From assembly GCF_023074055.1 (NCBI RefSeq), contig NZ_JADPKR010000041.1, forward strand, positions 1 to 36,574: a stretch of DNA of 36,574 nucleotides. The letters run 5' to 3'. The notes beneath the pieces were generated by a model. It searched no databases. It saw only the letters and a program-made list of their open reading frames with translations, and was not told where the DNA came from. The position numbers and the translations under genes are program-made. Positions 1-8,237 of this stretch are shown in pieces. Within the stretch, counting starts at the first letter, position 1; the number at the start of each line of letters is the position of its first letter. This stretch comes from Bradyrhizobium sp. 141 (GTDB lineage: Bacteria > Pseudomonadota > Alphaproteobacteria > Rhizobiales > Xanthobacteraceae).

Positions 1-128
1 CCGCCAGGCCACGCCTTGACGGACGCGAGCACGGCGTCATCATGGCAGGCGCAGGCGATCCGTCGGCTCAAAACACCGCCGCCATTTAATGGTTGCTACG
101 AGTTCTGCAACGACGATGTCGTGTGCCC

Positions 129-899
129 TCAAAAATTCACCCGGTTCGAGATCGCGCCGTCCACGACGAGATTCGATCCCGTGGTGAACCCTGACACCGG
201 GCTCGCCAGAAACACCGCCGCGCTGGCGATCTCCTGCGGCGTTGCCATACGTCCGGTCGGATTGCGTTTCATCGCGTCGTTATAGCGCTCGGGCATGTTC
301 TTCTCGATCATCTCCCAGACGCCGCCCTTGAAATAGACGGTGCCGGGCGACACCACGTTGACGCGCATCTTCTTCTTTGCATATTGCCGCGCCAGTCCCT
401 TGGCCATGTGGATCAGCGCGGCCTTGATCGGACCGTAGGAGCTGGCCGTGTCCGCTTGCGCTGCCGAGATCGACGAGATGATGACGAAGGCGGCATCACC
501 GCTGCTCTCGCCGCTGGCTTCGAGGAACGGACGGGCGGCATCGAACGCATGCACGGCGCCGAGCACGTCGAGCCGGAAGTTCTGTTCCCATGACGCTGCA
601 TCCCGGCCTTGCGCCATCGCGCCGGCATTTGAGAACAGCAGGTCGATGCCTCCAAGTTCCTTTGCAGCGGCTTCGATCCACGATTTCAACGCTGCGCCGT
701 CGGTGACGTCGACCGGGCCGCCGGTGGCGCTGACGCCGCTCGCTTTCAGCTCAGCGACGGTGGCCGCAACCTGATCGGCATTGCGCGCGCATACCGCGAC
801 ATTGGTGCCTTCACCGGCCAACGTTGCCGCAATCGCCCGTCCAATGCCGCGCGTGCCGCCGAGCACGATGGCGTTCTTTCCTTTGAGCCCGAGATCCAT
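129..899 (-). CDS. SDR family NAD(P)-dependent oxidoreductase
   Basis: Short-chain dehydrogenase/reductase of 256 residues, a usual length for a classical SDR; it should oxidise or reduce a hydroxyl/carbonyl group with NAD(P) in the cytoplasm. Visible motifs are the Rossmann glycine motif GGTRGIG (residues 14-20), NAG at 91-93, a serine near 143, and the YxxxK pair Y155/K159. I place the start at the ATG of MDLGLKGKN; an in-frame extension of 10 residues upstream lacks family resemblance. The end FTTGSNLVVDGA is the usual SDR C-terminal substrate-loop region. The substrate cannot be read from the sequence. It stands alone, with a palindromic repeat upstream of its start. Confidence 0.9.
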   Translation of the reverse strand: MDLGLKGKNAIVLGGTRGIGRAIAATLAGEGTNVAVCARNADQVAATVAELKASGVSATGGPVDVTDGAALKSWIEAAAKELGGIDLLFSNAGAMAQGRDAASWEQNFRLDVLGAVHAFDAARPFLEASGESSGDAAFVIISSISAAQADTASSYGPIKAALIHMAKGLARQYAKKKMRVNVVSPGTVYFKGGVWEMIEKNMPERYNDAMKRNPTGRMATPQEIASAAVFLASPVSGFTTGSNLVVDGAISNRVNF

Positions 900-967
900 T
901 GTCTGGTTTTCCTTGCTGTTGTGCAGCAATCATAGCCGTTTCTCGAATTGCCCAGAAGCCTCCACAT

Positions 968-1055
968 CGTCATTGCGAGCGCAGCGAAGCAATCCAGGAA
1001 TGCATCCGTGGAGACGGTCTGGATTGCTTCGTCGCAAGAGCTCCTCGCAATGACG
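968..1055. repeat. Palindromic intergenic repeat (Bradyrhizobium REP-like)
   Basis: An 88-bp imperfect palindrome bounded by CGTCATTGCGAG and its exact reverse complement CTCGCAATGACG, with internal arms GAAGCAATCCAG and CTGGATTGCTTC. I recognise this as a dispersed intergenic element common in Bradyrhizobium genomes. It lies between the SDR start and the small membrane protein stop, and would form a long hairpin in a transcript. Confidence 0.85.
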
Positions 1056-1076
1056 TGGAGAGATGTGGGGCTCACC

Positions 1077-1364
1077 TCACTCCGGCGCCGCTCCGACCGG
1101 CGGGCCGCCGGGCGGGCGGTGCAGGAAGGTCAGCGAGGCGTAGGCGCCGGCCCAGGAGCCGATCGCGGCGAAAGCGACATAGAACGCGTTTTCGGTGTAG
1201 CTGATCACGGCGTAGGAGGAGAGCATGTACCAGACCGCGCTCCAGTTCGCCGCTGACATGCGCTTGCGCGCGATCACGGCCGAGGTGAACATCACATAGA
1301 CCGCGTCGGTGGCCGCCGTTGCAACGAACACGGCGCCCGCGGTGAGGGGATCGATGGCGGCCAT
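1077..1364 (-). CDS. Small membrane protein, unknown function
   Basis: A 95-residue protein with about three hydrophobic segments (roughly residues 6-32, 40-58 and 62-82) and a Pro/Gly-rich cytoplasmic-type tail. I do not recognise a family with certainty; similar small proteins are annotated as hypothetical in Bradyrhizobium. The start MAAIDPLTAG is the first ATG and lies 56 bp from the divergent CoA-transferase start, so the two genes probably share a promoter region. No catalytic or binding motif is visible. Coding character is supported by the clean alternation of hydrophobic segments. Confidence 0.7.
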   Translation of the reverse strand: MAAIDPLTAGAVFVATAATDAVYVMFTSAVIARKRMSAANWSAVWYMLSSYAVISYTENAFYVAFAAIGSWAGAYASLTFLHRPPGGPPVGAAPE

Positions 1365-1420
1365 TGCAATCCTTTCTGTGAACGTGGGATGGTCGGGAAA
1401 ACTAGGGGAGAGAAGCGGCC

Positions 1421-2839
1421 ATGCAAAGCCCTGCCGACATTCTCAAGGGCATCTGGACCTCTGCGGGCGGTGACGCGGCCGCCCTCGATCGCGTGCGGTT
1501 GACGGGCGAGGAGCCTCAAATCCCGTCTTCGTTTCGTGTCGCGGTCGCCGGGCAGACGACGATAGCTGCCGCCGGCCTTGCGGCTACCGAAATCTGGCGG
1601 CTGCGCAGTGGCGAGGCGCAAGGCGTTTCCGTCGACCTGCGCCACGCCGTCGCCGAATGCCGCTCCGAGCGCTATTTGCTTCTCGACGACAAACCGCCGC
1701 CGCCGGCCTGGGACGCCATCGCCGGCGTCTACAGGACCGGCGACAACCGCTTCGTGCGCTGCCACACCAACTTTCCGCATCATCGCGACGCCGTCTGCAA
1801 GGTGCTCGGCTGCGAGGCCGAGCGCGACCAGGTGCAGGCCACGTTGATGCAATGGAAGGGAGAAGATTTCGAGACTGCGGCTTACGCCGCGGGCGGCGTC
1901 GTTGCCCTGATGCGCAGCTACGACGAATGGTCCGCGCTGCCGCAGGCGCGTGCGCTCGCGCAATTGCCGCTGATCTCGATCGAGAAGATCGGCGAAGCCT
2001 CGCCAAAGCCGTGGCCGCAGGGATCATCGAACAACGATCGTGCGCTCTCGGGACTTCGCGTGCTCGATCTCTCCCGCGTCATCGCAGGTCCCGTCGCCGG
2101 CCGCACGCTCGCTGCGCATGGCGCGGATGTGCTGCTGGTGTCAGGGCCGGAGCTGCCCGCCATTGACTGGCTCACCATCGACACCGGCCGCGGCAAGCTC
2201 ACCACCTTCATCGAGCTGAAGAGCGAGACGGGCAGGGCACGATTGCGCGAATTGCTAGAGGACGCCGACATCTTCTCGCAAGGCTATCGCCCGCATGCGC
2301 TTGCCGCCCTCGGCTTCGCGCCGGAGGATGCAGCGAAGATCAATCCCGGCATTGTCTATGTGACGCTGTCGGCCTATGGCCACACCGGCCCCTGGGCCGA
2401 GCGACGCGGCTTCGATTCCCTGGTGCAGACCACGACCGGATTCAATCACGCCGAGGGGCGCGCTGCCGGCCTCGATGGTCCCAAGGAATTGCCGGCGCAG
2501 ATGCTCGACCACGCCACCGGCTATCTGATGGCGTTCGGCGCGATGATGGCCAGGGCGCGTCAGGCCCGCGACGGTGGCAGCTGGCACGTGCGCGTGTCGC
2601 TGGCGCAGACCGGGCGTTGGCTTTGGAATCTCGGCCGGCTCGACGGCGGACTGAACACCCCGGATCTTACGGGCGAGGCCGTACATGCTGCATTCATCGA
2701 GAGCATGCCATCTGGATTCGGCATGTTGAAGGCGGTGCGCCATTCGGCGCTGCTGTCGAACACGCCGGCGCAATGGAGTCGTCCGGCGATGCCGCTCGGC
2801 AGTCATCCGGCGCAGTGGCCGGCGCGAAAGCTGACATGA
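1421..2839 (+). CDS. Class III CoA-transferase (CaiB/BaiF family), unusual domain order
   Basis: Family III CoA-transferases move CoA between carboxylic acids through an aspartyl-CoA thioester. This 472-residue protein carries the usual Rossmann start, GLRVLDLSRVIAGPVAGRTL (residues 211-230), and the catalytic aspartate region MLDHATGY (D363). Residues about 40-200, before it, resemble the part that normally follows the catalytic Asp (WRLRSGEAQGVSVDL, a YRTGDNRFV strand, then SALPQA). After D363 the protein has only a short segment and the family-type ending SNTPAQWSRPAMPLGSHP. It therefore looks like two partial copies in an atypical order. A good ribosome binding site (AGGGGAGA) precedes the ATG. 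Its length exceeds the usual ~400 residues. Substrate unknown. Confidence 0.85.
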   Translation: MQSPADILKGIWTSAGGDAAALDRVRLTGEEPQIPSSFRVAVAGQTTIAAAGLAATEIWRLRSGEAQGVSVDLRHAVAECRSERYLLLDDKPPPPAWDAIAGVYRTGDNRFVRCHTNFPHHRDAVCKVLGCEAERDQVQATLMQWKGEDFETAAYAAGGVVALMRSYDEWSALPQARALAQLPLISIEKIGEASPKPWPQGSSNNDRALSGLRVLDLSRVIAGPVAGRTLAAHGADVLLVSGPELPAIDWLTIDTGRGKLTTFIELKSETGRARLRELLEDADIFSQGYRPHALAALGFAPEDAAKINPGIVYVTLSAYGHTGPWAERRGFDSLVQTTTGFNHAEGRAAGLDGPKELPAQMLDHATGYLMAFGAMMARARQARDGGSWHVRVSLAQTGRWLWNLGRLDGGLNTPDLTGEAVHAAFIESMPSGFGMLKAVRHSALLSNTPAQWSRPAMPLGSHPAQWPARKLT

Positions 2840-2896
2840 AGCTGACACGCCGCAAAATTTTAATGCAAACCGAAAGGCGCCCAGCGTTTTTTTGGT

Positions 2897-2925
2897 TGTT
2901 TGAAATCGCAATTCGGCACTATTAG
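2897..2925 (+). promoter_or_regulatory. Possible promoter of the RND efflux operon
   Basis: In the AT-rich 140-bp gap before the adaptor gene, TTGTTT (2897-2902) and TATTAG (2920-2925) are separated by 17 bp, resembling a housekeeping -35/-10 pair. A short inverted repeat GTCTGC/GCAGAC (2945-2950 and 2961-2966) lies between this and the start. The match is weak and no regulator gene is adjacent. Confidence 0.25.
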
Positions 2926-2979
2926 CGCGACCGACAAGGCAGGCGTCTGCCAAGATCGTCGCAGACACGACCGGGCTCC

Positions 2980-4230
2980 ATGGTAGTTGAAAATACCAAG
3001 CGATTGCAGGTGTTTACAAAACAACGGGTGATCACATCCGTAGTTTTACTAGCTCTTGCCGGTGTCGGCGCCGGTGCCTACGGCTTCCTCTCTTCGGGGG
3101 CCAAGGAAAAGAAGCACTCCGAGATCTCCAGCCAGTCGCGCAGGAATGCGCAGAACTTCACGCCGACACCGTCCGAATGGGCGACGCTGACGATCGAGCC
3201 GGTCAAGGCCAAGAGCTTCCGGGCCGAGTATGTCACCGAGGGCAAGGTCGCCGTCGACGAGGACCGGTCGACACCGGTGTTCTCGCCCTATGCGGGCCGC
3301 GTCACCAAGCTGCTGGCCAAGCCGGGCGAGACGCTGAAGCAGGGTCAACCGCTGTTCACGATCGAGGCCGCCGACACGGTGCAGGCCCAGAATGATTTCA
3401 TCGCGGCGATGACCTCGCAGAACAAGGCGAAATCGGCGCTCGAGCTCTCCGACATCCAGTTCAAGCGCGCCAAGGACCTCTATGAGGGCCATGCCATTCC
3501 GCTCAAGGATTATCAGCAGGCGGAAGCGACCCAGGTTCAGGCGCGCAACGACATGCGCTCGTCCGGGACCGCGCTGGAAGCCGCGCGCAACAAGCTGCGC
3601 ATCCTCGGTTTCACCGACGAGACCATCAAGGCATTCCAGGACAAGGGCACCATCAATCCGGAAGTCACGATCTATTCGCCGATCGCGGGCACGGTCGTGC
3701 AGCGCAAGATCGGCCCCGGCCAGTACGTCAATTCCGGCGCCAGCGATCCGGTCTTCGTGATCGGCGACCTCTCCACCGTCTGGCTCACCGCCTTCGTGCG
3801 CGAGAGCGATGCGGCCGCGGTGTGCATCGGCCAGGACATCACCGTCAACGTGATGGCACTGCCGGGCCGGCCGCTGACCGCCAGGATCAACTACGTCGCC
3901 GCCGCGATCGACCCCAGCACCCGCCGCCTGCTGGTCCGCGCCACCATCGACAACAAGGACGGCCTGCTCAAGCCGGAGATGTTCGCCAACGTCACGATCT
4001 ATTCAGCCGGCGACCGCGCCGCGCCGGCGGTGCCGAAGCAGGCGTTGATCTATGAAGCCGACAAGGTCCGTATCTGGGTCGCGCGCGAGGACAAATCGGT
4101 CGAGCTGCGCCAGATCAAGATCGGCCTCATCAACGGCAATCTCGTCGAGGTCACCAGCAATCTGAAACCCGGCGAGCAGATCGTCACCAAAGGCAGCCTG
4201 TTCATCGACCGCGCGGCGTCCGGCAGCTGA
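2980..4230 (+). CDS. RND efflux periplasmic adaptor subunit (HlyD/CzcB family)
   Basis: Membrane fusion protein that links an inner-membrane RND pump to an outer-membrane channel. The 416 residues begin with a cytoplasmic tail and one membrane anchor (about residues 18-38). They continue with a lipoyl/barrel-sandwich half (GRVTKLLAKPGETLKQGQPLF, about 105-125), an alpha-helical hairpin (about 130-205), the second lipoyl half (IYSPIAGTVVQRKIGPGQYV) and a beta-barrel plus membrane-proximal domain. The divergence from drug-efflux adaptors and the partner gene point to the heavy-metal (CzcB/CusB-like) group. It is the first gene of a two-gene operon, 29 bp before the pump. No N-terminal metal-binding His/Met cluster is seen, so the substrate is open. 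The ATG at 2980 has only a weak ribosome site. Confidence 0.9.
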   Translation: MVVENTKRLQVFTKQRVITSVVLLALAGVGAGAYGFLSSGAKEKKHSEISSQSRRNAQNFTPTPSEWATLTIEPVKAKSFRAEYVTEGKVAVDEDRSTPVFSPYAGRVTKLLAKPGETLKQGQPLFTIEAADTVQAQNDFIAAMTSQNKAKSALELSDIQFKRAKDLYEGHAIPLKDYQQAEATQVQARNDMRSSGTALEAARNKLRILGFTDETIKAFQDKGTINPEVTIYSPIAGTVVQRKIGPGQYVNSGASDPVFVIGDLSTVWLTAFVRESDAAAVCIGQDITVNVMALPGRPLTARINYVAAAIDPSTRRLLVRATIDNKDGLLKPEMFANVTIYSAGDRAAPAVPKQALIYEADKVRIWVAREDKSVELRQIKIGLINGNLVEVTSNLKPGEQIVTKGSLFIDRAASGS

Positions 4231-4259
4231 TCGACGACCCAAGAAAATTGAAGACCTGA

Positions 4260-7200
4260 ATGGATCGTCTCGTCGCCCTTGCCGTCAACCGGCGCTTCCT
4301 GATGGTCGGCATGTTCGTCGCTGTCTTGATCGGCGGCCTGATCGCGTTCAACCAGCTCAACATCGAGGCCTATCCCGATCCGACCCCGCCGATGGTCGAC
4401 ATCGTGACGCAGAGCCCGGGGCTGTCGGCGGAGGAGATCGAGCGCTACATCACGATCCCGATCGAGACCCAGGTTGCGGGCCTGAAGAACATCACGACCA
4501 TCCGCACCATCTCGCTCTACGGTCTCTCCGACGTCAAAATTCAGTTCTCCTTCGCCTATACCTATGACGAGGCGCTGCAGCAGGTGTTGAACCGCCTGGC
4601 GCAGCTCGCACCGCTGCCCGGCAACGTGCAGCCGCAGATCTCGCCGCTCAGCCCCATCGGCGAGATTTTCCGCTACCGTCTCGTGGGTCCACCGAACTAC
4701 AGCGTGCTCGATCTCAAGACCATTCAGGACTGGATCCTCCAGCGCCGCTTTCGCGCCGTGCCGGGGGTCATCGACGTCACCGGTTGGGGTGGCAAGAGCA
4801 AGACTTATGAGCTTCAGGTCGACTTCAACAAGCTGGTCGCCAACGGTCTGACGCTGCCGCAATTGCTCCAGGCGGTCGGCAATTCCAACGTCAATGTCGG
4901 CGGCAACACCGTCAATATCGGCCAGCAATCAGCCGTCGTGCGCGGCGTCGGCCTGATCCGGTCGATCGACGATCTCGCCAATACCATGGTGGCGCAGACA
5001 GGCGGCAATCCGGTGCTGGTCAAGGACGTCGCCACCGTAACCGTGGGCCAGAAGCCGCGCCTCGGCATTGCCGGCCTCGACGAGGCCGACGACATCGTGC
5101 AGGGCATCGTCCTGATGCGCCGCGGCGAACAGAGCTCGCCAACCATCAAGCGGGTCCACCAGCTCGTTCAAACCATCAACAACTCCAGCATTCTGCCGCC
5201 TGGCGTGCGCATCGAGCGCATTTACGACCGCGGCGACCTGATCGAGCTCACCACCCACACGGTGCTGCACAACATGGTGATCGGCATTCTGCTGATCGTG
5301 CTGTTGCAGTGGATCTTCCTCGGCGACCTGCGCAGTGCGCTGATCGTCGGCGCCACCATCCCGTTCGCGCTGTTCTTTGCCGTCATCATCCTGGTGCTGC
5401 GTGGGGAATCGGCCAATTTGCTGTCGGTCGGCGCGATCGATTTCGGCCTGATCGTCGATGCCACCGTCATCATGGTGGAGGCGATCTTCCGCCGTTTGAC
5501 GCAGACGACGCCGATGTCGGAATCCGAGCATATGTCGCCCGAGACGATGTTTGGCATGAAGAGCCACGCTATCCTCAGCGCGGCCGCCGACGTCTCGCGC
5601 TCGATCTTCTTCGCCGCCGCGATCATCATCGCGGCCTTCCTGCCGCTGTTCACGCTGTCCGGCGTCGAGGGCAACATCTTCGGGCCGATGGCCCGCACCT
5701 ATGCCTATGCGCTGGCCGGCGGCCTGCTGGCGACGTTCACCGTGACCCCGGCGCTGTCCGCGATCATCCTGCCGGCGCATGTCCACGAGACTGAGACCAA
5801 GGTGATGCTGATCCTGCACCGGCTCTACATGCCTGTGCTGAATTGGGCGGTGGCCAACCGCAAGATCGTCCTCGGCGCCGCGGTCGGCCTGGTGGTGATG
5901 ACGGTCGCGCTCGCCCGGCTGCTCGGCCTCGAATTCCTGCCGAAGCTGGAAGAGGGCAATCTCTGGATCCGCGCCACGCTGCCGCCGACCATCTCGCTCC
6001 AGGAAGGCAATTCCTACGTCAACGAGATGCGCAAGGTGATCCGCGCCCGGCCGGAGGTCGAATCCGTCGTGTCGCAGCACGGCCGTCCCGACGACGGCAC
6101 GGATGCCGCCGGCTTCTTCAACGCCGAGTTCTTCGCGCCGCTCAAGCCCGTGAGCCAATGGCCCGGCACGCGCGACAAGGAAGAGCTGACCGCGGAGCTG
6201 CTGAAGCAGCTCGACGATCGCTTTCCCGGCGTCGAGTTCAACTTCTCGCAATATCTCCAGGACAACGTCTCCGAAGCCGTCTCCGGCGTGAAGGGCGAGA
6301 ACTCGATCAAGCTGTTCGGCAGCGACCTCCAGGCGCTGACCGACACCGCCAGCAAGATCAAATCGGTGCTGGCCACTGTGCAGGGCGTCACCGACCTTGC
6401 GGTGTTCACCTCACTCGGGCAGCCGACCGTCCAGATCGACATCGACCGCGCCAAGGCCGCGCGCTATGGTCTTGCGCCGGGCGACATCAACGCCACGATC
6501 AAGGTTGCGATCGGTGGTGACACCGCCGGCGATCTCTATGAGCCGGGCAGCGACCGTCACTTCCCGATCATCGTCCGCCTCGCGCCGGAATACCGCAGGA
6601 GCGCGGAGGCGATCCAGAACTTGCGGATCGGCGCGCCCGGGCCGAACGGCACCGTCACACAAATCCCACTGAGCGAGGTCGCCAACATCAGCCTCGTCTC
6701 CGGCGCCGCCTATATCTATCGCGAGCAGCAGGAACGCTATCTGCCGATCAAGTTCTCGGTGCGCGAGCGCGACCTCGGCAGTGCGATCCGCGAGGCGCAG
6801 CAGAAGATCGCCGACCAAGTGCAGCTGCCGCCGGGCTCGCACATGGACTGGGTCGGCGAGTTCGGTAATCTCCAGGACGCGATCCGGCGGCTGTCGCTCG
6901 TGGTGCCGATCTCGCTGGCGCTGATCGGCGTGCTGCTCTGGTTCAATTTCGGCTCGATGACCGACACGCTGCTGGCCATGAGCGTGATCCCGATGGCGAT
7001 CTTCGGCGGCGTGCTTGGTCTGTTGATCACAGGCACTGCGTTCAGCGTCTCCGCGGCGATCGGTTTCATCGCGCTGTTCGGCATCGCCGTGATGGACGGC
7101 ATCATCATCCTGTCGCAGTTCAACCAGCTCATCGAAGAAGGCATGGACCGCATGAGCGCGGTGATCCGCACCGGTGAGTTGCAGCTCCGGCCCGTGCTGA

Positions 7201-7376
7201 TGACATGCGTCGTCGCCGGCGTCGGACTTTTGCCGGCAGCGCTGTCAGAGGGCATCGGCTCGCAGGTGCAGAAGCCGCTTGCGGTCGTCGTCGTCACCGG
7301 CATGATGCTGGCGCCGGTCGTGATCCTCGTGACCTTGCCAGTCTTGATCTCGTTCTTCTCCCGCCGCGCGCGCTGA
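4260..7376 (+). CDS. Efflux RND transporter permease, heavy-metal type (CzcA/CusA family)
   Basis: Proton-driven inner-membrane pump of 1038 residues, the standard size for the HME-RND family. It starts with the typical first helix (residues 12-33) followed by NIEAYPDPTPPMVDIVTQSPG. TM4 holds the charged motif DFGLIVDATVIMVE with D394, D400 and E407, the proton-relay pattern of CzcA-like pumps. Two large periplasmic loops and a second set of six helices (from about residue 865) complete the twofold repeat. The adaptor gene is immediately upstream and no outer membrane factor follows; the gene ends 9 bp from the convergent LysE gene. Metal versus organic substrate cannot be settled from the sequence, though TM4 favours divalent-cation-type export. 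Confidence 0.92.
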   Translation: MDRLVALAVNRRFLMVGMFVAVLIGGLIAFNQLNIEAYPDPTPPMVDIVTQSPGLSAEEIERYITIPIETQVAGLKNITTIRTISLYGLSDVKIQFSFAYTYDEALQQVLNRLAQLAPLPGNVQPQISPLSPIGEIFRYRLVGPPNYSVLDLKTIQDWILQRRFRAVPGVIDVTGWGGKSKTYELQVDFNKLVANGLTLPQLLQAVGNSNVNVGGNTVNIGQQSAVVRGVGLIRSIDDLANTMVAQTGGNPVLVKDVATVTVGQKPRLGIAGLDEADDIVQGIVLMRRGEQSSPTIKRVHQLVQTINNSSILPPGVRIERIYDRGDLIELTTHTVLHNMVIGILLIVLLQWIFLGDLRSALIVGATIPFALFFAVIILVLRGESANLLSVGAIDFGLIVDATVIMVEAIFRRLTQTTPMSESEHMSPETMFGMKSHAILSAAADVSRSIFFAAAIIIAAFLPLFTLSGVEGNIFGPMARTYAYALAGGLLATFTVTPALSAIILPAHVHETETKVMLILHRLYMPVLNWAVANRKIVLGAAVGLVVMTVALARLLGLEFLPKLEEGNLWIRATLPPTISLQEGNSYVNEMRKVIRARPEVESVVSQHGRPDDGTDAAGFFNAEFFAPLKPVSQWPGTRDKEELTAELLKQLDDRFPGVEFNFSQYLQDNVSEAVSGVKGENSIKLFGSDLQALTDTASKIKSVLATVQGVTDLAVFTSLGQPTVQIDIDRAKAARYGLAPGDINATIKVAIGGDTAGDLYEPGSDRHFPIIVRLAPEYRRSAEAIQNLRIGAPGPNGTVTQIPLSEVANISLVSGAAYIYREQQERYLPIKFSVRERDLGSAIREAQQKIADQVQLPPGSHMDWVGEFGNLQDAIRRLSLVVPISLALIGVLLWFNFGSMTDTLLAMSVIPMAIFGGVLGLLITGTAFSVSAAIGFIALFGIAVMDGIIILSQFNQLIEEGMDRMSAVIRTGELQLRPVLMTCVVAGVGLLPAALSEGIGSQVQKPLAVVVVTGMMLAPVVILVTLPVLISFFSRRAR

Positions 7377-7388
7377 CGGCGCCCGTCA
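7374..7388. other. Small palindrome covering two convergent stop codons
   Basis: TGACGG-CGC-CCGTCA is a perfect 6-bp-arm hairpin. Its left arm contains the TGA stop of the RND pump gene and its right arm the TGA stop (minus strand) of the LysE gene. There is no T-tract, so evidence for a bidirectional terminator is weak. Confidence 0.4.
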
Positions 7389-8021
7389 AAAGATCCGCTG
7401 CGCGATCCGCAGCAGCATCGTGATGCCGAGGGCGAGCAGCATCAGGCTGGCGAACCGGCTGCTCAGCGACAGCATCCGAGGCGTCAGCCGCGACCGCGCG
7501 GTTGCAACGATCGTGCTGAGCATCATCCACCAGACCGCCGAGCCCACGAAGACGCCTGCGATCAGCGGTGCCGTCGCGGCCTGCGTGGAGAATGCGTGCA
7601 GCGCCGCCAGGAACAGGATGACCGTCAGCGGATTGGTCAGTCCGAGCGCGATGGCGCTGAGATAGGCACGTGCCAGACGCACTCTGTCGATCTCACCGAC
7701 GTCCTCGAGCACGATGGAACATCGATGTGTTCGGATCGCGAACCATAGCAGCGTGAGCGCTGAGACGATTCCGAATCCCACCGCATTGGCCTCGACCCAA
7801 GGCTGCGCAAGCGAGCCAAGTCCCAACACCGCAAAGGCGCTGTAGGTGAGATGGACGGTCGCCGCACCGAAGCCCGTCGCGAGCCCTGTTGCGATTCCCG
7901 ATGCCAAGGTGCGCTGAATGCACAACAGGCCCATTGGCCCGATGGGAGCGGCGACGGTGAAACCAATTCCGACGCCGGACAAAAGCGCGGCGAGATAATG
8001 CGACGAGACATGCGACCGCAC
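7386..8021 (-). CDS. LysE/RhtB family amino-acid exporter
   Basis: Inner-membrane exporter of about 211 residues with six predicted hydrophobic helices. The family signature is near the N-terminus (GIGFTVAAPIGPMGLLCIQRTL), including the conserved AAPIGP turn, and NPLTVILFLAAL lies in the middle. These proteins export amino acids or related small molecules. I chose the GTG at 8021 because it gives the usual family length; a TTG at 8075 in the same frame would add 18 residues that are not hydrophobic and not family-like. Neither start has a clear ribosome site, so the start is uncertain. The gene converges on the RND operon. Confidence 0.88.
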   Translation of the reverse strand: MRSHVSSHYLAALLSGVGIGFTVAAPIGPMGLLCIQRTLASGIATGLATGFGAATVHLTYSAFAVLGLGSLAQPWVEANAVGFGIVSALTLLWFAIRTHRCSIVLEDVGEIDRVRLARAYLSAIALGLTNPLTVILFLAALHAFSTQAATAPLIAGVFVGSAVWWMMLSTIVATARSRLTPRMLSLSSRFASLMLLALGITMLLRIAQRIF

Positions 8022-8237
8022 AAACAAATGAAATCTGTGCGTGTAGGTACCGGCCAAACGGAATCGTCGCCTCAACCGAAAGGGTGAAAACGGAATCGGA
8101 ATGCAGACACGTTCTTGTGAGGCGACGTCGCGTTGTGTCCTCTTGCAACGTTATGCTCTCGTTACAACGGTTCCATTGCGCGATGTGGAATCAAGTTCCA
8201 CTTTGCCGCGAGCTGCGACGAGATCGTGCGTCGCGAA

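Noticed and set aside
1..128. A plus-strand frame open at the left edge that ends at TAA (87-89), possibly the 3' end of a gene
   Set aside because: Only about 28 codons are visible and nothing in them is recognisable; I cannot tell a gene end from chance.
4929..6251. A 440-codon minus-strand open frame inside the RND pump gene
   Set aside because: Antisense shadow with His/Arg/Asp-rich composition and no recognisable motif.
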